This document shows positions 50,296-60,779 of a DNA stretch of 64,000 nt, in pieces. The stretch comes from an uncultured bacterium (lineage in GTDB: Bacteria; Verrucomicrobiota; Kiritimatiellia; PWTM01), in NCBI GenBank assembly GCA_937139365.1, contig CAKZPT010000079.1, positions 1 to 64,000 on the forward strand, in the 5' to 3' direction. Positions within the stretch are counted from its first letter, which is position 1, and each line of letters begins with the position of its first letter. Under the pieces are notes generated by a model that saw nothing but the letters and a program-made list of their open reading frames with translations, was not told where the DNA came from and searched no databases. The position numbers and the translations under genes were made by a program.

Positions 50296-51296
50296 TCACC
50301 CGGCCGCGACGATGTCCGCGTCGAACTCCAACCGGATCACGAGCACCTCATTGGCCCGCTCGTTCACAGGCAGACGCCACAGCCGCAGGTACGCCGTCTG
50401 CTCCCGGTGGTCGCTCGGCAGCATCTCGACCGACCGCCGCACCGCCTCGCCCGTGTTGAGGAGAACCGCCCTCGCCGGCGCCGTCCGCATCGGGTTCAGC
50501 TTCACGGCGTTGCAAAGCCGACGCCTCGGCCGCTTTCGCGTCGTACTCGCGCTCCGGCGTCCCGAAGTCCCCCTCGTCGAACCCACGGTTGTTGATGACG
50601 ATCCCGGGCTGCAGCTCGCGGATCATCGCGTTCACCGACGGGTCGCGGTGTTGCGGCACATTCATGTCCCACCAGAACCCGTGGATCCGACCGTAGTTCG
50701 TGCACAGTTCCCGCACCTGCTCGCGCAAGAAGTCCATGTAGCGATCCCAGTCCGGCGTGTCCCCCGGCTGCGGCGGCAGCTCGTGATGCCGGCCCTGGTT
50801 GGGATAGCAGGGGTGGGTCCAGTCGGCGATCGAAAGGCACAACGGCATGCGGCGCCGGTGGCCGGCGTCGGCGAGCATCGCCAGCACGTCCCTCCCGTAC
50901 GGCGTGTTCATTGTGTTGAACGCCGTCTGCCGGGTGTCCCACAAGCAGAAGCCGTCGTGGTGCTTGGTCGTGAAACACACGTACCGCATACCGGCCTCGG
51001 CGGCGAGGTCCAGCCATTGGTCGAGATCGTAGTGCCGCGGCTTCCACTGCCGGGCCAGCCTCACGTATTCTGCTAGCGGCGCCCGCCCCCGCCATTGTTC
51101 CTGCTCGTGAACCCCCCGAATGGCGACCCCAGTGGATGAACAGGCCGAACCGCGCTTCGAAAAACCAGTCGCGCCGGTCCCTGAACCGCGGGATGCCCGC
51201 CCGACGCACCGCCGCCGGGGCCGACGGCGCCGCCGCACCGCTCGCGCCCGCCGCCAGCGCCGCCGCACTTCCTGCCAGAAACCGCCGCCGGTTCAC
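50296..51296 (-). pseudogene. Alpha-L-fucosidase (GH29-like), frameshifted and internally truncated
   Basis: FFEARFGLFIHWG | VAIRGVHEQEQW...MRYVCFTTKHHDGFCLWDT...GIVINNRGFDEGDFGTPE; then a frameshift to a short C-terminal piece. Confidence 0.8.
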
Positions 51297-51386
51297 TCCG
51301 CGCCTCCTCCTGGTTCCGGCTTAGCCGCCCGGCCGACGTCGGGCAATCTTCAGGCGTTTTTGATATGCTCCGTCCGCGTGACTTCG

Positions 51387-54332
51387 ATGCGGTTCGACGA
51401 CACGCGCCCCCCTTTCTGGGCCACCCCCCTGGCCGGCGAGCTAGAGGGTGAACTGGATTGTTCGGCGCTGGCCCGCCGCCTGTACGGCCAGGACGCCTCG
51501 ATCTACGAGCAGTATCCCCTCGGCGTTGCGCGCCCCCGAAACCTGCGAGATTGCCAAACCCTCGTCCGCCGCGCCGTGGCGGAGCGATTTAGCCTGATCG
51601 CCCGCGGCGGCGGCACCAGCCTGGCCGGCCAGTGCGTCGGCGCGGGTCTCGTCGTCGAGTTCACCCGCCACATGAACCGCATCCTCGAACTCGACCCGGC
51701 CGGCCGGCGGGCGCGGGTTCAGGCCGGCGTGATCCAGGACGACCTCAACGACGACGCCGCCGTCCACGGCCTTATGTTCGCGCCGGACACGTCGACGTCG
51801 CGCCAGGCGACCGTCGGCGGCATGATCGGCAACAACTCCTGCGGCGCGTTCTCCGTCCGATTCGGCACAACGCGGGACCACGTCGAATCTGTCGAGGTCG
51901 TCCTGTCCGACGGCTCGACCGCCGAGTTCGGCCCGATCCCGCTCGCGGAACTCGAGGCGCGCCGCCGCGCGGACACGTTCGAAGGACGACTGATCGACGG
52001 GGTGCTGGGCCTGGTGGACCGGCACCGCGATGCGATCCTGGCCGCGGCGCCAAAGCCGGGCGTCCGGCGGCGGAACGCCGGCTACGCGCTCGATGCCCTG
52101 GCGACGGGCCAGCCGTGGAACCCTGGTGGTCCGCCTTTCAACCTCGGGCGCCTCGTCTGCGGCAGCGAGGGGACCCTCGCCCTGGTCGCCTCGGCGGCCG
52201 TCCGTCTGGTCCCGCGTCCGCGCGGACGGCGGTTGATGTGCGTCCACTTCGATTCGGTCACCGCCGCTTGCGACGCGACGCCCGACGTGCTGCGTCACGA
52301 CCCAGTCGCGGTGGAACTGATGGACGGCGCGCTGCTGGAGGCGACCGGCCATCATCCCCAGTACGCGCGCGACCGCTTCTGGGTCGTTGGGCATCCAGGC
52401 GCCGTGCTGGCCGTCGAATTCTGGGACGACGACGAGGCCGCGCTCGATCGGCGGCTGGCGAACTTCGAAACCGACCTGCGCGCGCGGAACGTCGGCTACG
52501 CGTGGCCCGTGGTGCCGGCCGACCGCATCGCGCGCGTCTGGGCGTTGCGCAAGGCGGGGTTGGGCCTGCTGACCGGCATCCCCGGCGACGCCAAGCCGGT
52601 GACCGCCATCGAGGACATCGCCGTCGCTCCGGAGGACCTGGGCGCGTTCGTGCGCGAGCTGGACGAATTGCTCGGCCGGCTCGGCTGCTCCTGCGTTCAC
52701 TACGGCCACGCCTCCGTCGGGTTGTTGCACTACCGGCCGATGTTGAACCTGAGGGATCCGCGTGACCTCGAGCGGTTCGTGCGGCTGATGGAGGAAGTCA
52801 TCCCGCTGGTCCGCCGCTACGGCGGCAGCCTGTCCGGCGAGCATGGCGACGGGCGGCTGCGCGCCCCGTACCTTCGGGCGGCGCTGGGCGCGGAGCTGTA
52901 CGACCTATGCGTTCAGGTGAAGCGACTCTTCGACCCCGCGGGCGTCTTGAACCCCGGCAAGATTGTGGACGCGCCGCCGGTGACCGCCGACCTGCGCACC
53001 TCGCCGGCGACGCCCACGCCCGACCTCGAGACCGAGTTCGACTGGTCCCGCACCGAGGGGTTCCTCCGCGCCGCCGAGGCGTGCAACGGGGCGGCCGTCT
53101 GCCGGCAGGGGCCGGGTCGTGGCCTGATGTGTCCCACCTATATGGCCACCGGCGACGAGGCCCACACCACCCGCGCCCGCGCTAACCTGCTCCGGCAGAC
53201 GTTGACGGCGAACGACGGCAGCCGCGGATGGTGGCGGGACCCCGAGCTGGCATCCGTGATGGACACCTGCATCGCTTGCAAGGGCTGCCGCGCCGAATGC
53301 CCGTCCGGCGTAGACATGGCCCGGATGAAGGCCGAATGGGCGGCGAGGCGCAATGCCTCCGGCCTGCCTCCGTTGCGTTCGCTGGTCTTCGGCCACATGT
53401 CGCGCCTCGCCCGCCTCGCGCGGCTGGCTCCCGCCCTGGCCTCCCGGTTGGCCGCGGATCCGCGGGTGAAACGACTGCTGGGCATCGCGGCACAGCGATC
53501 GCTGCCGGCGTGGGCGTCGACCACCTTTTCGGAATGGTTCCGCCGCCGGCGGCCGAATGACGGTCCGAAGGGCGAGGTGGTGTTGTTCGCGGATGAATTC
53601 GTCGAGTACCTCGAGCCGGCCGTCGGCATCGCGGCGGTCGAGTTCATGGAGACCGCCGGCTGGCGGGTCCACTCCGTCGGTGGCCTGGAATCGGGTCGCG
53701 CGCAAATTTCCAAGGGTTTTCTCCGTTCCGCCCGTCGCGCCCTGGCCAATACGGTCTGGCAACTGGCGCCCTACGCCCGGCGGGGCCTGCCGATCGTCGG
53801 TTTGGAACCCTCCGCGCTCCTCGGACTCCGCGACGAGGCGCTCGACTTATTGCCCAACGGGCTTCGCTCGGAGGCCGAGGCCGTCCGCGACGCCGCACGG
53901 CTGTTTCCCGAGTGGGTGGCCGAGCAGGCCGAGGCCGGCCGCCTCGCCGGCTTGCGTCTGCACCCCCTGCCCTGTTCCGACATGCTGCTTCACGGCCACT
54001 GCCATCAGAAGGCCCTCGGCGGAACCGAGGCCGTGCGACGCGCCCTTCAGCTCATCCCCGGCCTGCGCGTGATCGAGTTGCCGACCGCCTGCTGCGGCAT
54101 GGCCGGCTCGTTCGGCTACGAGGCGGAGCATTACGAGCTCTCGATGCGCATGGGCGAGTTGGTCCTTTTTCCCGCCATCCGGGCGCGGCCCGAGGCGGCC
54201 ATCTGCGCCGATGGCGCAAGTTGCCGGCAGCAGATCGCGCACGGCACTGGCCGCGTCGCGAGACACTGCACCGAATGGCTTCGTTCCGCCTTGACCGCGG
54301 CCGTCGCGGACGGACCGTCGGATTGGACATGA
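51387..54332 (+). CDS. FAD-binding and 4Fe-4S oxidoreductase (YdiJ / D-2-hydroxyacid dehydrogenase-like)
   Basis: LIARGGGTSLAGQCVG, GGMIGNNSCGAFSVRFG, CIACKGCRAECPSGVDM, TACCGMAGSFGYEAEHYELS. Confidence 0.93.
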   Translation: MRFDDTRPPFWATPLAGELEGELDCSALARRLYGQDASIYEQYPLGVARPRNLRDCQTLVRRAVAERFSLIARGGGTSLAGQCVGAGLVVEFTRHMNRILELDPAGRRARVQAGVIQDDLNDDAAVHGLMFAPDTSTSRQATVGGMIGNNSCGAFSVRFGTTRDHVESVEVVLSDGSTAEFGPIPLAELEARRRADTFEGRLIDGVLGLVDRHRDAILAAAPKPGVRRRNAGYALDALATGQPWNPGGPPFNLGRLVCGSEGTLALVASAAVRLVPRPRGRRLMCVHFDSVTAACDATPDVLRHDPVAVELMDGALLEATGHHPQYARDRFWVVGHPGAVLAVEFWDDDEAALDRRLANFETDLRARNVGYAWPVVPADRIARVWALRKAGLGLLTGIPGDAKPVTAIEDIAVAPEDLGAFVRELDELLGRLGCSCVHYGHASVGLLHYRPMLNLRDPRDLERFVRLMEEVIPLVRRYGGSLSGEHGDGRLRAPYLRAALGAELYDLCVQVKRLFDPAGVLNPGKIVDAPPVTADLRTSPATPTPDLETEFDWSRTEGFLRAAEACNGAAVCRQGPGRGLMCPTYMATGDEAHTTRARANLLRQTLTANDGSRGWWRDPELASVMDTCIACKGCRAECPSGVDMARMKAEWAARRNASGLPPLRSLVFGHMSRLARLARLAPALASRLAADPRVKRLLGIAAQRSLPAWASTTFSEWFRRRRPNDGPKGEVVLFADEFVEYLEPAVGIAAVEFMETAGWRVHSVGGLESGRAQISKGFLRSARRALANTVWQLAPYARRGLPIVGLEPSALLGLRDEALDLLPNGLRSEAEAVRDAARLFPEWVAEQAEAGRLAGLRLHPLPCSDMLLHGHCHQKALGGTEAVRRALQLIPGLRVIELPTACCGMAGSFGYEAEHYELSMRMGELVLFPAIRARPEAAICADGASCRQQIAHGTGRVARHCTEWLRSALTAAVADGPSDWT

Positions 54333-56503
54333 CGCCGGAGCCGGCCACCCAACGGATGCGCGAGTGGCCATGGGTCGCGGCCGCCCTCGGTGCCGCCGTG
54401 GTGGCGCTGGCCGCCGTCGCCGCGTTCATCCTTCGGCACCATTCGATCAAGGCCTGGTCCGATCCCGTCAACTGGCTGACGTTCGCCCGCGATTTTGCCG
54501 CAGAATTCAGGAGCAGCCGGTTCGCCTGCGGCTATCCGATCTTCCTGCGCCTGATCCTGCCTCTGACGGGGCCGTTTGGGGTCTTCCTGAGCAATCTGCC
54601 GCTGGTGCTCCTAGTGATGGTCCAGGCCGGCTGGCTCGCGGCGCGGGCGTTGCCCGACGCGCGTCCCGCGGTCCGCGCGGCCGCGGCCGCGGTGACCGTC
54701 GCCCTGCTGGCCGCCGCCGATGCCCACGTCTTGCTGACGATGGCGAATCCGTACCGCGACCCGCTGTCCCACGCCCTCCTTTTGGCGTCGCTCCTGATGG
54801 TCGCCAAACGGGCCGATGGTCAGCGCCCCTCCCCCGCCGCTTCGTTCGTCGCCGGCCTGGTTTTCGGCCTCGCTTTCACGGTCCGCGAACCCGCGTTGAT
54901 CACGGCGTTGCCGATCGGGGTGCTCCTGCTGTGGGTCCAGCGCAGCCGGCCAGAGTTCGCCCTGCCGCGCTGGATCGGCTGGGCGGCGGCCGGCGCCGCG
55001 CTGGGCGCCGCGCCCCTCGTCGTGCAAGGCATGGTCCGCGCCGGCGGCTCGGCTCCCCTGCCTCCCCAATCCATCGCCGAAGGTCGCCTGATGCCGGGGT
55101 TGCACTGGGCGGCACTCGCCCAGACCGGCCGTCTGGCCACGGCGTATTTCTCCACCTTCTCCGGCGTGCGGCCCTTGATCCCGATCCTCTGGGCCATCGG
55201 ACTGGTCGGTTCCGCACTCGCCCGCCGGCGGAGAGCGTTGTGCCTTTTGGCCATTCCCGCCGGGCTCTACTCGGCGTTTTATTCCTTCTACTGGACCTTT
55301 GTGCCCCGCTATTTTTGGATCGCCCTCGTGTTCGGCGCTGCGACCGCCGGCTGGCTCGTGGGCCATGTCGCGGACCGCCTAACCCGACGGCGCTCTGCCT
55401 GGCTGGCCGCCGCCCTGCCCGTCCTGGTCGCCGTCTCCGCCTGTGGCGCGCTGGCGGCATGGCTGGCGCGGATCCCGACGCCCTCTGAGCGCTTCACAAT
55501 ACACCACGCTCGCCGCCTTGCGACCGCTGTCGAACGCATCGTTCCCGCCAACGCGCACTTCCTCGCGCCACGTCCGTTTTGCGAGATCGTCCGATGGTTC
55601 AACCGGCTCGACGCATGGCCGGCCTCGTGGTTGTGGGAGCCGGGCGTCGCGGATCCGTCGCGCAGCCTGCGCCGCCGGCTGGCGGCGTCGTTCGACGGCG
55701 ATCGGCCCGTTCTGGCCGGTGAACTCCGGCTCGCCGGACGCCGCGACATCGAATTTTCAGCGCTCCGACGAGCATTTTCCTCCCATCGACTCGAATCGCT
55801 CGACCTCGAGCCCTACGGTCTGGGTCGCCAGCGCGTGACCTTCTGGCGGCTCGAACCCTGGACCGCGACCCAGCAGGAATGGACGGTCTATTCGCCCCTC
55901 TCGAATTGCGTGTTGCAAATCGACGCCGGCCCGCTCGACGAACCGGCTGAGCTGCAGGTGGACGGCGCGCCGCCGATGGTGGCCCGTCCCGGCGCAAACT
56001 TTGTCGCACTGCCCCGCGTGGGCGATTTCCGAGTCCGGCTCCATTCGACCGTGCCGGTCCCCCGCCTGCCCGTGCGAATCCTTGCTCCCGACGAACCCCT
56101 CCTGCTCGACTTCGATGTCTCGGCCGATGTTCCTTGCCTGGCGTGGCTGGCGGATGGCTTTCGCATTCCCCCCTACGGCCTTGCCGCGCCGGTGGTGGAA
56201 CGCACCGGCGATATCCGGCTGCCCACCGCGTTGCCGGGCAACCCGGGGCCTCGCCGCGTGCGTCTCCGCGTACGCGCGACCGAGCCGGCGACTGGATCCG
56301 TCCTCCGCTTTGCGGTGGGGATGGCCGGCAACGAGTGGGAACTGGCCGTTCGAATGGACCGACGATTTCACGAACTCGACATCGGGCCGGCCACGCCGCC
56401 TGCCGGCGTGGAGTGGACCTGCAGAATCCGCGTGATCGACCCCGGCCCCGACCGCGGCCTCGAGGTTGAAAGCATCGCAATTGCCTCCGCCACCGACGGC
56501 TAA
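54329..56503 (+). CDS. Multi-TM membrane protein, GT39/PMT-like architecture with C-terminal beta-rich domain
   Basis: About 9-11 hydrophobic segments in N-terminal two thirds; YRDPLSHALLL, RYFWIALVFG; ATGA overlap with the upstream gene. Confidence 0.65.
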   Translation: MTPEPATQRMREWPWVAAALGAAVVALAAVAAFILRHHSIKAWSDPVNWLTFARDFAAEFRSSRFACGYPIFLRLILPLTGPFGVFLSNLPLVLLVMVQAGWLAARALPDARPAVRAAAAAVTVALLAAADAHVLLTMANPYRDPLSHALLLASLLMVAKRADGQRPSPAASFVAGLVFGLAFTVREPALITALPIGVLLLWVQRSRPEFALPRWIGWAAAGAALGAAPLVVQGMVRAGGSAPLPPQSIAEGRLMPGLHWAALAQTGRLATAYFSTFSGVRPLIPILWAIGLVGSALARRRRALCLLAIPAGLYSAFYSFYWTFVPRYFWIALVFGAATAGWLVGHVADRLTRRRSAWLAAALPVLVAVSACGALAAWLARIPTPSERFTIHHARRLATAVERIVPANAHFLAPRPFCEIVRWFNRLDAWPASWLWEPGVADPSRSLRRRLAASFDGDRPVLAGELRLAGRRDIEFSALRRAFSSHRLESLDLEPYGLGRQRVTFWRLEPWTATQQEWTVYSPLSNCVLQIDAGPLDEPAELQVDGAPPMVARPGANFVALPRVGDFRVRLHSTVPVPRLPVRILAPDEPLLLDFDVSADVPCLAWLADGFRIPPYGLAAPVVERTGDIRLPTALPGNPGPRRVRLRVRATEPATGSVLRFAVGMAGNEWELAVRMDRRFHELDIGPATPPAGVEWTCRIRVIDPGPDRGLEVESIAIASATDG

Positions 56504-56631
56504 ACATCTCCCGGAGAGGCCCAGTCCCAACTCTGCGCGCCGTGGTTTTTCGGCCGGGGTTGCCAGCGGTATCGAACCCACCGAGGTGGGTCGGCCTGCA
56601 GAAGGAACGCGGATCTTTCGCCGCTGCGCCT

Positions 56632-59016
56632 TCAACGCCTCGCGCCGGGGAGGTTGCGGGGCGTCCACACCGGGTTTTCGAGGGTGCCTCTCAGTTCGAA
56701 TTCCAGGAGCCGCGTGACCGGTAGGGTCAGCAGCCGGAGCACGTCCGCAGCCGCGCCGCTGCGCAGCAGCTTAGCCCCCACGACGAAGTCAAGCCGGCGA
56801 TCCAACGCGTACGCCCCCCGCCCCTCGAGTGAAAGAACGTCGCCCCGCAGCTCCGCCAGGTCGGTCCAGATCCATCCATCCGCGACCCGAAACGACGCCC
56901 GAAAATCGCCCTGCGACACGAATCCAAGGCCGGGCACGACCGAGGAGAGATGGCGCGACAGGCCGCCGAACAGCGGAATTTCCAGGAGATGGCCTCGTCG
57001 CACGCGAACGGTGCCCACGCCCACGACTCCCGCCCCCTGGCCACGGCCTACCCGGCCGGTCAGCGACAGCTCTCCATATAGTCGCCCGATCTGGGGAAGA
57101 TCGTTCCGATCGGTCACCGCCCGCAACACCTCGGCCAGGGCGGCGTTGGTGACAGACATCGTGACGGCGTACTGCGTCCGCTCCGCCGGTCCGGCGGGCA
57201 GAATCAGGCCGGCCCTCCCGCCGAACGAGCCGCCGAATGCCTGGCCGCCGAACGAGCGGATGTCCACGCGCCGCCCTTCGACGGCAGCAGCCACGGAAAG
57301 GCGGTCGGCCGTGAACCACGCGAAGGAGACCGTCCCCCCTTCGAAGACTAGTTCACCCTGGTGATTTGTGCGCTCGCCGTAATCCACCGTTCCGCGCACC
57401 GCGAGGCGGCAGGAATCGCCAAAGCCGAATTGCGACATGAACAGGTGCGGTCGCGGGCCCGCCAGCCGCGCCACCACCGGGGGTGGGACGGTAGCAACCG
57501 CATCCACGAAGACGCTGCGTCGCGTCGGGTCGTGTTCCGCCCGGCCGGCGATCCATCCGTGAGGGGCCTCGGCATATACGTCCTCCAGCCGAACTACGCT
57601 GTCGCGCACGGCAAAGCGGGCCGAGGCCCTTCGGAGAAGGGCGCCGTTCCAGGCAAAGTTGGACGCCTCTCCGGTCCCTTCGATCTCCAAGCTACCCGGA
57701 TCGTCCCATGGGACGCGAAAGACCATCCGGATTGAGGGCGGCGGACCAAACCACCGGGCGGCAGACGCGTTGAGCAACTGGGCCGGCGTCATCCACGCCG
57801 CCAACGCCATCGGATCGAATGCGGCGGCAAGCCCGCCCGTGACGACGCAGGCGGCCAGATCCACCGTCCCCTGCGCAACCAACGGTCCCGCGCCGGAACC
57901 CTCGCCCACGATGGCCAGAAGACGCTTCACCTCGATCTGACGGGATGACGCCACCAGTTCCGCACGGGCCTGCTCGACCCAGACACCGCCCAGCTCGAAT
58001 CGCGAGGCGGCCACCCATCCCTTCCCGCGCACGCCTCCGGGATGTGCTGGATCCGGCAACACCGTGCCCTCCAAGCGCAGCGGCCCTTCCACGCGTAGCG
58101 CCGCGGACGCCCGATACCGGTCGGCCGCCGGCGGAAGCGGAAATGCCATCGCCAACAGGGGCGACAGACGAGCGGCAAGGGACACCTCCGGCGGATGGCC
58201 CGGCCGCCAGGCACCAGCGATCGAAAGCCGGCTCCCGACGCCGTCCAACGCAAGACGCAGCACCGACAGCGTCCGCTCCGACCACCGCGCCGAGATGTCC
58301 CATCGCTCCCACGGCAGGCCGGCCCATGTCGCGGCCCCGCCGGATCCCACAAGCTGCACATCGGCGCCCCCGGGGTCGTCCAGATCGATCCGGCCGGCCA
58401 GGCGCAAACATCCGCCCCGAAACTCGACGCGCTGCCATGGCTGCGGCCAACGGGGCGGCGCGACGACAGGCGGGCCGGGCGGCGGTCGCGGAGCCGCGGC
58501 TCGGGCCCACGGCCCCGTCCGCCTGACGTGAAGGTCCACGTCAAGGTCGGCGCCCGCCCATGTCCCGCGACCAACGATCCGCCACCAAGCGCCTGATTCC
58601 GCAATGGCGCGCCCGGCCAGCGCCGTCAGGCGGCCCAGCGGATCGGCGCCCGCACTCCGCCACTCCACCTCCGTGTCGCGCCATTCCACCACGGCGGGCT
58701 CCCATCGACCCGATAGGAGGGTCTGGAGCGTCCACGCCGCCGCCAGAGTCCCAGCCCGCAGATGGATGCTCCCGCCGCCGGCACGCGACGTCCAAGCGAC
58801 CTTCTCCGCAACGACGCCAAGTGGCCATCGCCAGCGGAGGGTGGCCAGCGTCATCGTCGCCCCGCGCCGGGCCAGGGCGCGCTCCACCCCGCGGATCAAC
58901 GGCGCCGGCGCCCCCCATCGCGTCAAAGCCAATGCCGCGAAGAGCAGGGCGATCATGAGCGCAACCGCCACGCGACGGGCGGCCCGCCGGCGCGCGACGC
59001 GCCGGCCCGGAGTCAT
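56632..59016 (-). CDS. AsmA-like / large periplasmic-facing protein with one N-terminal TM
   Basis: Single TM; repeated beta-rich composition; ...GRVGRGQGAGVVGVGTVRVRRGHLLEIPLFGGLSRHLSSVVPGLGF.. typical of AsmA-like C-terminus. Confidence 0.65.
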   Translation of the reverse strand: MTPGRRVARRRAARRVAVALMIALLFAALALTRWGAPAPLIRGVERALARRGATMTLATLRWRWPLGVVAEKVAWTSRAGGGSIHLRAGTLAAAWTLQTLLSGRWEPAVVEWRDTEVEWRSAGADPLGRLTALAGRAIAESGAWWRIVGRGTWAGADLDVDLHVRRTGPWARAAAPRPPPGPPVVAPPRWPQPWQRVEFRGGCLRLAGRIDLDDPGGADVQLVGSGGAATWAGLPWERWDISARWSERTLSVLRLALDGVGSRLSIAGAWRPGHPPEVSLAARLSPLLAMAFPLPPAADRYRASAALRVEGPLRLEGTVLPDPAHPGGVRGKGWVAASRFELGGVWVEQARAELVASSRQIEVKRLLAIVGEGSGAGPLVAQGTVDLAACVVTGGLAAAFDPMALAAWMTPAQLLNASAARWFGPPPSIRMVFRVPWDDPGSLEIEGTGEASNFAWNGALLRRASARFAVRDSVVRLEDVYAEAPHGWIAGRAEHDPTRRSVFVDAVATVPPPVVARLAGPRPHLFMSQFGFGDSCRLAVRGTVDYGERTNHQGELVFEGGTVSFAWFTADRLSVAAAVEGRRVDIRSFGGQAFGGSFGGRAGLILPAGPAERTQYAVTMSVTNAALAEVLRAVTDRNDLPQIGRLYGELSLTGRVGRGQGAGVVGVGTVRVRRGHLLEIPLFGGLSRHLSSVVPGLGFVSQGDFRASFRVADGWIWTDLAELRGDVLSLEGRGAYALDRRLDFVVGAKLLRSGAAADVLRLLTLPVTRLLEFELRGTLENPVWTPRNLPGARR

Positions 59017-60779
59017 GGCGCGCCGCTCCCGCGCGCGGGCGCGGCCGCGGCGGTCTCGGCCATCAACGCCATCGCCGTGGCCTGGTCCACGATGCCCACC
59101 ACGTCGCGGCCGCGGACCAGCATATAGACGCCCTCGCCCACGGTGGCACCCATCAGAATGGCGGGCGCCACGCCGGCCTCACCGGCCACCAAAACGGTCA
59201 GCGTGGCCATGGGCGGGTCCAGACCACACGACACCAGTTCCCGCGGATTCTCCGCCACCAGGTGAGTCGCGCGCAACTGGGCCAACGCCTGCAGGCGGGC
59301 TTGGACCGCGGCCGGCGGGACTGCCTCGCCCGTGCTCAGCGCAAACCCGTTGGTGGCCGTGCGGGTCGCCCGCTCTTCGACGCCGCCCTTGGAAAGAATC
59401 CAGCCGGAGACTGACTCGGGCGGGATCGACAGCAACACGCGACTGCGGTACCGAAGGGGATCGGCCGACAGAAACCCCGGCACCTTGGAGCGGATCCGCA
59501 CCGTGTTGGTGCCGTCGGCATCGATGACGACGGCCGGCACAGTTTCGCCCGGTGTCTCCGTCACCACGACCGTCGCGTCGGGCGGAGCGTCCGCCACGCG
59601 GTGGAATTCGATACGGACGGCCCGATCGGCAGCCGGGCGCGCCTCGGGAACGGCGAACTCCTCGATCCGCGTGGCGGTCCATTCCTGAAGGAAGGTGCGG
59701 ATTCGCTGGCTGTCGCCCTCGACCGTAGCGGGTTCCAGCAGGGACCATGCGTCGCCGTTCCGAACGACCTTCAGGCGGCGGTCACCGCGCACCAGGCTCC
59801 AAGCGGAGATGTCGTCCGGCGACAACGGCACCAGCCGGCGATCCCGGAGCTCATCTACGGGCAATCCCAGTGCGATCGGGATCACCGAGGGGATGGTGAA
59901 CACAGAGGGGCGGCCGGGCCAGGCCGCGTATACGCGAGTCGGGGACGTCTCCATGCGATGGCCGATTCGCAGTGAGATCGGCCCCCCTCCGCCCGCGCCC
60001 GGTTCCAGCGTGACCTCCACGGCCCCGTCGTCAAGGCCGTAAGGCGCGCCGACCGCGACGTCGTCGCGTACGAACTCCTCGATCCGGGCGCCGAGCAACA
60101 TCTCGATTAGCCGGACCACGACGGTGCGGTCGGCACGGGCGAGAAACGGCTGGCGAATACGCCAACCTTGCGCGTCACCGCGGACGATGTGGAGGTACCC
60201 GTCAGGCCGACGGATGCGGATCTGGCTGACGTCGGCGAGGCCAGGAAAAAGGGTTCGATCCCGGAGGTCGCCGACGAAGGACGGCACTGCGGCCACGAGG
60301 TTCGTCGACGCGGTGGCGAGGGCGCCGTACGGACCTACCCGGACGAACACCCGTCGGCCGGGCATGGGTTCGCCAATCTGGAACTCGAGATTGCCTCCCG
60401 GCCGGACGACGCGCACGATCGCCAGCGGGGGGGCCAACCCGTAATCACGCAAAGCGGCTTCGGGCACGGACGGCAGGGAGACGGTCAACTCGGACGAGAG
60501 GGCGTGAAGCAGGCGGGACACGACGGACGCATCCGCCGCCGTCGCCAGCGGCTCGGCCAGCCTCCAAACGGGGCCCTCCCGCGTCAGCCGCGCACGGAAA
60601 TTGGGGCGTTCGACACCCAGCGCCGACACTTCGTCCGGCTCGAAGCGGATGGCGCGGGCGGCCTGGTCGGCGCGGTCTGCCCGGCGCGTCTCCCATCGGA
60701 CCGAGGCGAACCACGCGCCCGCCAACAGAACCGTCAGGCCGGCGAGAACACGGTTGGCTCGGCTGTCGAAGGGATTCAT
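59013..60779 (-). CDS. DUF4340 domain-containing protein
   Basis: N-terminal TM; repeated Trp/FVGDLRDRTLFPG-type modules; located after the GldG-like gene; ATGA overlaps. Confidence 0.75.
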   Translation of the reverse strand: MNPFDSRANRVLAGLTVLLAGAWFASVRWETRRADRADQAARAIRFEPDEVSALGVERPNFRARLTREGPVWRLAEPLATAADASVVSRLLHALSSELTVSLPSVPEAALRDYGLAPPLAIVRVVRPGGNLEFQIGEPMPGRRVFVRVGPYGALATASTNLVAAVPSFVGDLRDRTLFPGLADVSQIRIRRPDGYLHIVRGDAQGWRIRQPFLARADRTVVVRLIEMLLGARIEEFVRDDVAVGAPYGLDDGAVEVTLEPGAGGGGPISLRIGHRMETSPTRVYAAWPGRPSVFTIPSVIPIALGLPVDELRDRRLVPLSPDDISAWSLVRGDRRLKVVRNGDAWSLLEPATVEGDSQRIRTFLQEWTATRIEEFAVPEARPAADRAVRIEFHRVADAPPDATVVVTETPGETVPAVVIDADGTNTVRIRSKVPGFLSADPLRYRSRVLLSIPPESVSGWILSKGGVEERATRTATNGFALSTGEAVPPAAVQARLQALAQLRATHLVAENPRELVSCGLDPPMATLTVLVAGEAGVAPAILMGATVGEGVYMLVRGRDVVGIVDQATAMALMAETAAAAPARGSGAP

